The notes under the pieces are model-generated. The model made no database searches. It was not told where the DNA came from and was given only the letters and a program-made list of their open reading frames with translations. Positions 55,801 through 63,100 of a stretch of DNA of 64,000 nucleotides are shown piece by piece; position 1 is the stretch's first letter, and each line of letters starts with the position of its first letter. The stretch comes from Planctomycetota bacterium (GTDB lineage Bacteria > Planctomycetota > UBA1135 > GCA-002686595): assembly GCA_014238415.1 (NCBI GenBank), contig JABABA010000023.1, forward strand, positions 1-64,000, written 5' to 3'. Made by a program: the position numbers and the translations under genes.

Positions 55801-57034
55801 CTTTGCGGCGGCTGAGAGCGTTGATCCCCATGCCCTTTGGGAAGAGCGCTGCCTGGCCCGCCGGGACATGTTGGCCATGGTTCGCCAAAGCGTGGACGAC
55901 AGCTATGTGCAGCGCACGGACGATCCGCGCATTGCTTCCCGGGCCATGGCGGGCATTCGTGAGGATGCCCTGGTTATTGGGTTTGCTCGACGCTTTGCTC
56001 CCTACAAGCGCGCGATGTTGCTCTTTCAGGATGAGGAACGACTTGCGCGCCTCGTGAATGATGCAGATCGTCCGGTGCACTTTGTCTTCGCGGGTAAGGC
56101 GCACCCTAGGGACCGAGCGGGTCAGGAGATCCTACAGCGGGTCTTCGAGCTCACCCGTAGACCTCCGTTCCTGGGCAAGATCTTCTTCCTGGAAGACTAC
56201 GACTTGTCTTCGGCCCGTCTATTGAATCAGGGAGTTGATGTCTGGCTCAACAACCCCACCCGGCCTCTTGAAGCCAGCGGGACCTCCGGCATGAAGGTCG
56301 CTGCCAACGGTGGCCTGAACCTTTCGATCTTGGATGGCTGGTGGATTGAAGGTTGCGATGGTCGCAACGGCTGGGCAATTGGTGCCGAAAAGCGAGTTTA
56401 TGACGACCAGCCACGTCAGGATCAGTTGGATAATCAGTCCTTGCTGCATCTTCTGGAAACCGAAGTGGTACCGCTATTCTTCGATCGCGAACCGGATGGA
56501 CTTCCGCGGCGCTGGATGGAGCGCGTGACCCACGCCTTAGCGACTCTACCTGCTGTCTTCAGCACTGACCGCATGGTGGAAGAGTACGCCGAGCGTGCCT
56601 ATGTGCCTCTGGCTGCGGAACACACCCGCATGGAAATGGGTGGCTTCCAGGTTGCTCGCTCCCGTGCTGCTCGACTGCGTCGTTTGCGACGGGGGTTCCC
56701 AGAAGTACGGATCGTTGCGGCTCGGGTGGGCGATTTGAGTGATCTTACGGGTGGTGATCGCGTGCGCGTGGAAATGGACGTGCAGATGGCGGAGCTCGTA
56801 CCAGAGGATCTCACCGCTGAACTGATTGTTGGACATACTACTCGTGCATCGGATCTCGCAGGGGCCTCGCATGTGGAGCTGGAGCCCACAAGCGAAAATC
56901 ATGAGGGTGTGCAGACCTTCTCGGGGATTTTTGAAGTGCACACTTCTGGGTCCTACGCTTACGGTTTGCGGGTCAGCGCCAAGATAGAAGGGGAAGGCTT
57001 GCGTGGCTCCAGTTCGATGATGCGTTGGGCTTGA
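52832..57034 (+). CDS. GT3 glycogen synthase fused to GT35 glucan phosphorylase
   Basis: 1400 aa. Residues 1-555 match GT3 glycogen synthase of the animal and fungal type: LFEVSWEVANKVGGIHTVVS, FHEWMTGSGL, FTTHATMLGRAL, SGRYEFHNKGIDVLLDAL and SFYEPWGYTPPES. Residues about 560-660 resemble DUF3417, the N-terminal part of alpha-glucan phosphorylases, and about 660-1240 the GT35 phosphorylase, with the PLP-binding lysine K1155 in SGTSGMKVAANGG. The last 110 residues form a small beta domain. One chain therefore has both an elongating and a degrading domain for glycogen. Comparable fusions exist in Bacteroidota. It starts six bases after GH57. Confidence 0.92.
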   Translation: MSHTLFEVSWEVANKVGGIHTVVSSKARTLVDRFGDDYVALGPLLMQDGTNSPPFEDESGFDELKQACRQRGVTVRVGRWAVLGNPRVILVGFSGLFEKKDAILSGLWERHKVDSLLGEWDYVEPVIFGHASAIVIEEWYRMYTEPKGQGAVAQFHEWMTGSGLLQLRLSLPQVGTIFTTHATMLGRALSATGKPPIEALGGRTPAQMAAEIDVAAKHSIEGTCAREADVFTTVSGITAAEAELLHARRPDPLLPNGLDLEWIQELASRPGPAEARGRLESVIEAMTGEPVGDAAVICTSGRYEFHNKGIDVLLDALALMEGKQGRNLVLLALVPAGTAGLRRTLRARLAGEEPIEGPIGRLTHELFDPEGDPIRQRCSERSLNNLPGSRIKVVHVPVYLPSAEPFNMEYEAALAACDLSCFASFYEPWGYTPPESIALGVPTITTDCAGFGAWAKERDLGASDGVLLLERAGKDNAEVALDLASLLEDAIDGPPPATHEACLKTSRQVSWESLIEPYIEAFDRALEMGASRGLTSATRNPLPIAPTHVETSLAPRLMGFEVSARLPEALRPLERIARNLWWTWHPEAESLFADLAPQLWKATGHNPVALLRRLYAQDALAKVEDVAYRERLDRVEAQLDAYLAEPSRELQHMGETVITSEHPVAYFCFEYGLHASVPIYSGGLGVLAGDHLKAASDVNIPLVAVGLFYRGGYVRQALTASGEQLAHEVDLDPADLPIEPLRNEDGSLVEIHVMMPDGRVSLRAFEIAVGRVRLLLLDADHEENDPSDRRLTRRLYAGDHEDRLRQEIVLGRGGIRLLRAAGIDPAVVHLNEGHAGFATLERISGLVRTEGLTFGEALEVVRASSVFTTHTPVPAGHDVFGEDLMRRYFADSANWIGLPWEKLMSLGSDAHGHGCFNMSYLCLSTSGFVNGVAKKHGEVSRDLLKEYWGGLLVSEVPVTSVTNGIHTPTWTRPGIARLLGASNGSARPEHFAAAESVDPHALWEERCLARRDMLAMVRQSVDDSYVQRTDDPRIASRAMAGIREDALVIGFARRFAPYKRAMLLFQDEERLARLVNDADRPVHFVFAGKAHPRDRAGQEILQRVFELTRRPPFLGKIFFLEDYDLSSARLLNQGVDVWLNNPTRPLEASGTSGMKVAANGGLNLSILDGWWIEGCDGRNGWAIGAEKRVYDDQPRQDQLDNQSLLHLLETEVVPLFFDREPDGLPRRWMERVTHALATLPAVFSTDRMVEEYAERAYVPLAAEHTRMEMGGFQVARSRAARLRRLRRGFPEVRIVAARVGDLSDLTGGDRVRVEMDVQMAELVPEDLTAELIVGHTTRASDLAGASHVELEPTSENHEGVQTFSGIFEVHTSGSYAYGLRVSAKIEGEGLRGSSSMMRWA

Positions 57035-57055
57035 GGGGACAGTACTCTGGGAGTC

Positions 57056-57991
57056 ATGGGTTTACCGCGCTCCATGCAACAGTCTGTGCCCGCACGGGTT
57101 GGATTGCTGGGCAATCCCAGTGACCTTTACGGAGGTCAAGTGATAGGTTTTGCCCTGGCGGATTTTCGTGCCACGGTCAAGCTGAGGGAAACTGATGATG
57201 GTGGTGTGACTTGCGTTGGGTCCGCAGCAAAGTTGTTGGACGCGGCCTGGCGGCGCACACAGAGGCGCTTGCCACCCGGAGTTCCCGCCCCGAATTTTGT
57301 CCTGGCTGCTGAAACTACAATTCCTCTGCAGGTGGGCCTGTCCGGATCTAGTGCAATAGTGGTGGCTGCCTTGCGCGTGATGGATGAGTTCATCGGAAGG
57401 GAGCAGGACCCCTTTGATCTGGCTGAGGAGGCCTTAGCGGTCGAGACCGAGGAGTTGAATCTGCTGGCCGGACCCCAGGACCGGGTGCTTCAGGTCTACG
57501 GGGGGCTGTTGCACATGCATTTCCGAGATCCTCGGGCCGCAGTCAACTATGAGCAGCTTGACGTGAGCCTCTTGCCTCGCCTCCTGGTGGCTTGGGACCC
57601 AAGTGCTGGGGAGAACAGCGGAACTGCACATCAGATTGTCTTTGACCGCTGGCAGGCAGGAGACGAATCAACGCGGGCAGGAATGAGCGCTATAGCTGAT
57701 CTCGCGCTTGAGGGGCGCCGTGCCCTGGAGCAGGGCGATGAGGCCTTGCTGGGGCAGTTGATGAATCGAAACTTTGATCATCGGCGAGAGCTTTTTGATC
57801 TCGGGTCAGCTGCCGCCGCGCCCGTAGAACTCGCTCGCAGGGAGGGCGCAGCCGCGAAATTCTGTGGCTCCGGTGGTGCTGTCGTGGTGTTGGCCAATGA
57901 TGAGCTCCATTTGGCTCGGCTCGAAGAGGCCTACGAGGCTTTTGGTTGGTGCAACATTCGTCCCCGGGTGGCCCCCGCCATGGCACGCTAG
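57056..57991 (+). CDS. GHMP-family sugar kinase (glucuronokinase-like)
   Basis: 311 aa. ARVGLLGNPSD at the N-terminus is the GHMP motif 1 as in glucuronokinase; PLQVGLSGSSAIVVAAL (about 90-106) is the ATP-binding motif 2; FCGSGGAVVVL near residue 272 is motif 3. It should phosphorylate a sugar or sugar acid at C1. It is followed by a sugar nucleotidyltransferase, so a salvage route sugar to sugar-1-phosphate to NDP-sugar is inferred. Substrate not determinable. Confidence 0.85.
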   Translation: MGLPRSMQQSVPARVGLLGNPSDLYGGQVIGFALADFRATVKLRETDDGGVTCVGSAAKLLDAAWRRTQRRLPPGVPAPNFVLAAETTIPLQVGLSGSSAIVVAALRVMDEFIGREQDPFDLAEEALAVETEELNLLAGPQDRVLQVYGGLLHMHFRDPRAAVNYEQLDVSLLPRLLVAWDPSAGENSGTAHQIVFDRWQAGDESTRAGMSAIADLALEGRRALEQGDEALLGQLMNRNFDHRRELFDLGSAAAAPVELARREGAAAKFCGSGGAVVVLANDELHLARLEEAYEAFGWCNIRPRVAPAMAR

Positions 57992-58015
57992 GATCTCTGT
58001 TGAGAGGATCTTCCC

Positions 58016-58771
58016 CTGCGCGTCATATTTCTTGCCGCGGGTTTTGCTACCCGCCTTCATCCCCTGACCCTGAATCAGGCCAAGCCGCTCTTGGAAGTAG
58101 GTGGACGGCCCGTCATTTCCTGGATCTTGGACCGTGTGCTGCAGTCGGTCGATCCTTCGCGGCTAGTGGTTGTGACCAATAGTCGATTCGCTGAGAGCTT
58201 TCGTGAGTGGGCCTCCAATACCGTCACTCCAGTTCCTATCGAGGTGCTTGACGACGGTACGGAGTCCAATGAGACGCGCTTGGGTGCCGTGGGGGACATG
58301 GCCCTGGCAGTAGAGTTCATGGGTTCAAGTGAAGAATCGGTCATGGTAGTTGGTGGGGACAATCTAGTTGATTTCGACCTTGGCCCTCACTTGGCGCGCT
58401 TCGATCCTGATGCTGGACCGTTGTTGTTTGTGCGCACGATTGAGGGGCCAGTTCCTCCTGGTCGATACAGCGAGATCTGCTTGGACGAAGGCGATCGGGT
58501 CATTAGTTGCAGAGAGAAGCCAGAGGACCCGAAGAGTCCCTTCTCCGCTCTTTGTCTGTATGTGTTTCCTGCGAGCCTGGGTGAGGATCTCGCTGCTTTT
58601 CGCGCTCATAGCCCGGAAATGGACGCGCCTGGCTGGTTCTTGGTTTGGTTGGCCTCCAGAAAGAACCTCTTCGCCTCCCGTGTCCCAGGTCCGTACTATG
58701 ACATTGGCAATCTGGAGACCCTTTCCACTGCCCGCAGCGCCTTTGCTGGGCGCAAACCGACGCAATCATGA
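58016..58771 (+). CDS. Sugar nucleotidyltransferase, apparent CTG start
   Basis: 251 aa NTP-transferase (GT-A-like Rossmann fold). The full N-terminal nucleotide-binding motif LAAGFATRLHPLT, then AKPLLEVGGRPVI, is in frame only if translation begins near 58016. The frame has a stop at 58001-58003, and the only plausible start between it and the motif is CTG at 58016, placed eight bases after GAGAGG (58002-58007), ideal spacing. A TTG at 58091 would delete the motif. VVGGDNLVDFD (metal-binding Asp region) and the EKP-like CREKPEDP are intact. It probably activates the product of the preceding kinase. Confidence 0.85.
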   Translation: MRVIFLAAGFATRLHPLTLNQAKPLLEVGGRPVISWILDRVLQSVDPSRLVVVTNSRFAESFREWASNTVTPVPIEVLDDGTESNETRLGAVGDMALAVEFMGSSEESVMVVGGDNLVDFDLGPHLARFDPDAGPLLFVRTIEGPVPPGRYSEICLDEGDRVISCREKPEDPKSPFSALCLYVFPASLGEDLAAFRAHSPEMDAPGWFLVWLASRKNLFASRVPGPYYDIGNLETLSTARSAFAGRKPTQS

Positions 58772-59970
58772 GTCAATCCCCTAGCTGTCGAGTTGGTCTC
58801 GTCGGGACCGGTTTCTTGGCCCGTATCAGGGCCCGCTGTTATGCCCAGCTACCCGGTGGCGGCGCAGTGTTGGCAGCGGTAGCCTCACGGGAACTTGGAA
58901 ACGCCGAGAGTTTCGCTGCGGAACACGGGGTTGAGCATGTGTCTGAGTCATTCGAGGCCTTGATAGGGCGCGATGACATCGACCTGGTGGATCTTTGCGT
59001 GCCGAATCATCTGCATCGTTCTTTTGCAGAGGCCGCAGCAAGTGCTGGAATTGCTGTGGCTTGCACCAAGCCATTGACTGCTTATGTGGGTCAGGACCTG
59101 GATGTGCCTTTTGAGGACGCAGAAGTGTCAGCAGTGGATCCGCGTCACATGGCCAAGGTCGCAGTGGGGGATGCTGGCGCCATGGTACGGGCCTGTCGTG
59201 CAGCAGGAGTGCCCTTGCTTTATGGTGAAAATTGGGTTTACGCCCCTTCGGTTCGGCGTACAGCCGAGTTGCTCAAGACGCACGAGAGTCCGATTCTCGA
59301 CATGCGCGGTTGGGAGTGCCATAACGGGTCGCACTCGCCCTATTCCAAGCTTTGGAGGTACACCGGCGGCGGCTCGCTCGTGCGCCTCGCCGCTCATCCC
59401 ATCGGGGCAATGGTTCATCTCAAAGAACTGGAGGGGCTGGCTCGCAGCGGCGAGCCCATCCGCGCGGTTTCAGTCACGGCGGACACAGCCAATCCCACCG
59501 CCCTGTTGAATGGACCTAGCTCCGTTGCTCAGGGCTGGGTAGATGTGGAAACCTGGGCCAGCGTTTCGATCGCCTTCAGCGACGGCTCCCGCGGATTGGC
59601 CCTCGGGGCAGACACTATGGTGGGTGGCATGCAGAGTCGGTTGGTGGTTCTGACAGGCAATGGACACTTGGAGTGCAACCTGTCGCCCCACGATGCGCTC
59701 AGGGGCTTTGGCAGCGAGGCCAGCAGCTTTGGTGACAGCTATGTGATGGAGAAAGCCGGTTCCCACGCGGGTTGGAACAGTTATCTTCCTCAAGAAGATT
59801 ATTCAAGTGGACACATCGCCATGTGCGCGGATTTTGTGGCTGCAGTGCGCGAAGGCCGTGATGCGTGTTCTACTGGTGATCTTGGGCTCGAGGTTACACG
59901 TGTCGTATCGGCGTCGTACTGTTCAGCCTCAGAAGGTCGTTGCGTCAAATTGGAGGAGATGAACGAATGA
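58768..59970 (+). CDS. Gfo/Idh/MocA family oxidoreductase
   Basis: 400 aa. N-terminal dinucleotide fold (VGLVGTGFLARIRARCY), DLVDLCVPNHLHRSFAEAA, and the catalytic-loop region CTKPLTA, where the more usual EKP is CTKP (Lys kept). LRPHPIGAM-like histidine (RLAAHPIGAMVHL) may be the catalytic His. Such enzymes oxidise or reduce sugars, inositols or NDP-sugars with NAD(P). The start overlaps the nucleotidyltransferase stop (ATGA) and its own stop overlaps the next start (ATGA), tying it to the sugar-activation genes. Confidence 0.9.
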   Translation: MSQSPSCRVGLVGTGFLARIRARCYAQLPGGGAVLAAVASRELGNAESFAAEHGVEHVSESFEALIGRDDIDLVDLCVPNHLHRSFAEAAASAGIAVACTKPLTAYVGQDLDVPFEDAEVSAVDPRHMAKVAVGDAGAMVRACRAAGVPLLYGENWVYAPSVRRTAELLKTHESPILDMRGWECHNGSHSPYSKLWRYTGGGSLVRLAAHPIGAMVHLKELEGLARSGEPIRAVSVTADTANPTALLNGPSSVAQGWVDVETWASVSIAFSDGSRGLALGADTMVGGMQSRLVVLTGNGHLECNLSPHDALRGFGSEASSFGDSYVMEKAGSHAGWNSYLPQEDYSSGHIAMCADFVAAVREGRDACSTGDLGLEVTRVVSASYCSASEGRCVKLEEMNE

Positions 59971-60374
59971 GAATTCTGCTGATAGTTGTAGCTCTCTTGA
60001 TCAGTTCTTGTCTTCAACCGCCCGCCAAGCGAGAAACGCATCCAATGATGCTGCACACAGTGGCCTTCACTCTCGCTGAAGATCATGTTGGGAGCGCTGG
60101 ATACCTTGTGGAGAGCTTGGAGCGGGAGTTATCGTCCTTGCCAGGTGTCGTGATCCTCTACGCGGGTGTGCGCGGCGAACAGTTCAAACGTCCGACCAAC
60201 GTGCAGGATTTTCATGTGCTGCTGGTTGTGGGATTTCGTGACATAGCAGCCTACGACCAATACTTGGTGCATCCCAGGCATCTTCGAGTGGTGGAGAGTT
60301 GGGCGCCAAGGCTGTCCAAGATCGCGATCCTGGACGCATTGCGGATGTATTGGGAGCCAAGGATTCCGGAGTAG
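59967..60374 (+). CDS. Dabb-domain lipoprotein
   Basis: 135 aa from ATG 59967 (ATGA overlap with the oxidoreductase). Signal with lipobox (LLISSCLQPP), so probably a lipoprotein. Residues about 28-130 match the dimeric alpha/beta barrel (Dabb, stress-responsive A/B barrel) domain: MLHTVAFTLAEDH, DFHVLLVVGFRDIAAYDQYLVHPRH. Dabb domains are enzymes or binding proteins; an exported copy is uncommon. Function in the sugar operon is unknown. Convergent with transaldolase, 27 bases away. Confidence 0.8.
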   Translation: MRILLIVVALLISSCLQPPAKRETHPMMLHTVAFTLAEDHVGSAGYLVESLERELSSLPGVVILYAGVRGEQFKRPTNVQDFHVLLVVGFRDIAAYDQYLVHPRHLRVVESWAPRLSKIAILDALRMYWEPRIPE

Positions 60375-60401
60375 CTCCAGCTGATGATGCTTGGCCGGGG
60401 G

Positions 60402-61535
60402 CTAAGCGTTGATCTTGTCCATTCGACGCTGTTCAACTGCGGAGATCAGGCGTTCGTAGGCATCGATGAACGATTGCACGCCGCCAGCCAGAAGGTCTGC
60501 TGTGATGATGTCGAGGTTTACGCCTACGCCCGGTAACGTTGCGAGCACAGTGCGTGCGCCGTCCAGGTCTTCTTCCAGGGACGGGCGCGGGCGTCCGTGG
60601 TCTCGGAATGCGGCCAAGGTCGCGGCGGGGATTGTGTTGACCGTGTTCATGCCGATTAGCTCCTCCACATAGAGCACATCGCAGAAGGCGGGATCCTTTG
60701 TGGATGTTGAAGCCCACAGGAGGCGCTGTTCTTCGGCGCCTTGGGCAACCAGTGCATTCCAGCGCTCGCCTGCAAAGAGCTTCTTGGAGCGTGCGTAGGT
60801 TACCTTGGCGTTGGCGATAGCTGTCTTGCCTATCAGTCCCTGCAACAGGGCGCGGTCCGCGGGCCCGTTGCTCTTCTCCAGGCGATCGCGCAGTATTGTG
60901 TCAACTTTTCCATCGATGCGGCTGATGAAGAAACTCGCAACGCTCCGTACTGAGTCAGGACTTTCTCCATTTGCCACGCGTTGCTCCAGACCCGCGATGT
61001 AGGCTTCTGCTACCTGCTCGTACATGGCAAGGGAAAAGAGAAGGGTCACATTCACGTGAATGCCCTCGCTGATCAGGGTCTGGATTGCAGGCAGGCCACT
61101 CTCTGTTGCGGGTACCTTGATCATCAGGTTGGGGCGACTCACGAGACGATGCAATCGCCGCGCGGCCTTCAAGGTTCCATCGGTGTCGTTCGCAAGCAGG
61201 GGCGAAACTTCCAAGCTGACGAAACCATCGCTACCGTTTGTCTTGATGTAGACCTCGTTCAAGACATCGCAGGCGGCTTGGATGTCTCCGATGGCCAGGG
61301 TCTCGTAGATTTCCTCAGCGCAGAGGTTTTCCACATCGAGATCAGCCAGGGCTTCGTCGTAGTCATCGCTCTTGGCGATGGCGGCTTCGAAGATTGAGGG
61401 GTTGGAGGTGACGCCATTCACGCCATCCTCCTTGATCAGGCGAGCCAGATCGCCGGATTCAATCAGGGTGCTGCAAATGAAGTCGAACCAGACGCTCTGG
61501 CCCTGCTCTGAGAGTCCAATGAGGTTGTTTTTCAT
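60402..61535 (-). CDS. tal: Transaldolase (actinobacterial/mycobacterial-type)
   Basis: 377 aa from ATG 61535, the start that best matches family N-termini (NLIGLSEQGQSVWFDF). An ATG at 61567 with a GGGAGCGG site adds 11 residues and is a real alternative. GVTSNPSIFEAAI is the family signature; K140 in LMIKVPAT is the Schiff-base lysine. It transfers dihydroxyacetone units between sugar phosphates in the pentose phosphate pathway. Family length is about 370. It is divergent from the gene at 61623. Confidence 0.95.
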   Translation of the reverse strand: MKNNLIGLSEQGQSVWFDFICSTLIESGDLARLIKEDGVNGVTSNPSIFEAAIAKSDDYDEALADLDVENLCAEEIYETLAIGDIQAACDVLNEVYIKTNGSDGFVSLEVSPLLANDTDGTLKAARRLHRLVSRPNLMIKVPATESGLPAIQTLISEGIHVNVTLLFSLAMYEQVAEAYIAGLEQRVANGESPDSVRSVASFFISRIDGKVDTILRDRLEKSNGPADRALLQGLIGKTAIANAKVTYARSKKLFAGERWNALVAQGAEEQRLLWASTSTKDPAFCDVLYVEELIGMNTVNTIPAATLAAFRDHGRPRPSLEEDLDGARTVLATLPGVGVNLDIITADLLAGGVQSFIDAYERLISAVEQRRMDKINA

Positions 61536-61622
61536 GGGGGGGATCGGGGAGAGAGGGATCAGATTCATGATACCGCTCCCAACGCGCTTGCCGAAGAGGT
61601 CTTTGTCAGTCATCCTGGGGAA

Positions 61623-62810
61623 GTGGGACGCAAGTATGACCTTATAGTGTACGGAGCTACCGGCTTCACAGGTCGGCAGTTGGCTCTGGCCTTGAAAGAC
61701 CTCGCCCTTCCCTATTCCTGGGCCATTGCGGGGCGTGATGGGGTACGGGTGGCGGCTCTGGCCAGTGAGTTGGGCGTGGACGGGCATGTGGCGGAGGCCC
61801 AGGACGAATCTGCTCTCGACTTCCTTGCCCGGGAAGCACGGGTTATCGCCAGCACAGCTGGGCCCTTTGCCCTGTATTCAGACAAGCTGGTCCAAGCTTG
61901 TGCAACTAACGGGACCCACTGGTGTGATCTGACCGGGGAAACCGCTTGGGTGCGACGGCTGATCGACCGGCATCATGAGGAGGCCGTGCGGCGAGGCACC
62001 CGCATTGTGCCTTTTTGTGGTTTTGATTCCATACCAAGCGACACAGCGCTGGATCGCTTGACCCGCGAGGCTCATCAGCGCTGGGGTGAGGACCTGGCCA
62101 GAGTGGAGGTCAGATGGCGCCTGCGGGGTGGTCTGAATGGGGGTACCATGGCTTCGGCACGGGCGATTGGCGCATCCGGGGATTGGCGTGTGATGAGGGA
62201 GCCTGGAATTCTGACTCCTGACGAGGCGCTTGATGGGGACCAGAAGGTCCGTCTGCGCGATTCTGTCAGACCCTGGCGCGATCAGACGTCGGGGCATTGG
62301 CTGGTGCCGTTTGTCATGGGACCGGTGGATGTGCGCGTGGTCCGGCGTACTCGGGCCCTGCAGGGCCTGGATCCATATTGTCTGCTTCAGCGAGAAGGAC
62401 AGGACTTGGGGGGTGGTTGGCTTGTGACCAGCCTGGCCACCGGGATGTTGGGCGTCTTTGGAGCCTTGATTCTGACCGGACCCGGTCGCGCTCTCGTGCG
62501 TGTGATCACCCCCACGCCAGGCAACGGACCCAGCAATGAGAAGATTATTGGGGGTCGCACCCGTGCCACCTTTGAGGCCGTGACAACCGGTGGTCAGCAT
62601 CTTCGGTTGGAACTCGATGCCAAGGGGGACGCGAGCAACGCTGTCACCGTGCGTTGTCTGCTGCAGGCGGTGCTGATGCTGTTGGAGGACTCTGGCCCGG
62701 GTCGGGGAGGGGTCTTGACCCCCGTGGCCGCCTTTGGGCCCGGATTGGAGGAGCGGCTGATTGCCACGGGCGAGCACCAGGTGAATATTTCGGCGCCAGA
62801 TTCCCATTGA
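61623..62810 (+). CDS. Trans-acting enoyl reductase/saccharopine dehydrogenase-like protein
   Basis: 395 aa from GTG 61623. Rossmann start YDLIVYGATGFTGRQLA, then VIASTAGPFALYSDKLVQAC, and the family block GTHWCDLTGETAWVRRLIDRHH followed by FCGFDSIPSD are typical of the trans-acting enoyl reductase group (saccharopine dehydrogenase-like, NADP-binding) found with polyketide and lipid genes in mycobacteria and widespread elsewhere. Residues about 265-300 are hydrophobic (SLATGMLGVFGALIL). No polyketide genes are nearby, so its substrate is open. Confidence 0.85.
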   Translation: MGRKYDLIVYGATGFTGRQLALALKDLALPYSWAIAGRDGVRVAALASELGVDGHVAEAQDESALDFLAREARVIASTAGPFALYSDKLVQACATNGTHWCDLTGETAWVRRLIDRHHEEAVRRGTRIVPFCGFDSIPSDTALDRLTREAHQRWGEDLARVEVRWRLRGGLNGGTMASARAIGASGDWRVMREPGILTPDEALDGDQKVRLRDSVRPWRDQTSGHWLVPFVMGPVDVRVVRRTRALQGLDPYCLLQREGQDLGGGWLVTSLATGMLGVFGALILTGPGRALVRVITPTPGNGPSNEKIIGGRTRATFEAVTTGGQHLRLELDAKGDASNAVTVRCLLQAVLMLLEDSGPGRGGVLTPVAAFGPGLEERLIATGEHQVNISAPDSH

Positions 62811-62911
62811 GGGGCTCCTAGAGGGGGTTCCTGGGGCGGAAAGGTCTCAAGTCGGGACGGACACCGGGTCGATTCAGGCAGAGCACAACTGTTCTCTTCC
62901 GGAGTCCGATC

Positions 62912-63100
62912 ATGCCTGACACCCCCCGACCCATCATGCGAGCCGCCGTCCTTCTCATCCTGGGCGCGATTGCATTGGCTATCCTTCCTTTGGCCTGCGT
63001 TGAGCAGAAAGATGATTTTGGAGGAGGTGGCGACTCTGACGGCGGCGACCAAAGTCCTCCTGGCGGAGGTATTTCCTTCAGCATTTCGGGGGACGCCTGA
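62912..63100 (+). CDS. Small lipoprotein, 62 aa
   Basis: A hydrophobic signal with a lipobox-like LPLAC at about 25-29 is followed by a Gly/Asp/Ser-rich tail. The ATG at 62912 is used; an in-frame ATG at 62936 begins nearer the hydrophobic core. It overlaps the next gene by one base (TGATG), which supports translation. Function unknown. Confidence 0.6.
   Translation: MPDTPRPIMRAAVLLILGAIALAILPLACVEQKDDFGGGGDSDGGDQSPPGGGISFSISGDA

Noticed and set aside
58091-58771. Nucleotidyltransferase starting at TTG 58091
   Set aside because: This would remove the LAAGFATRL nucleotide-binding loop that is in frame just upstream.
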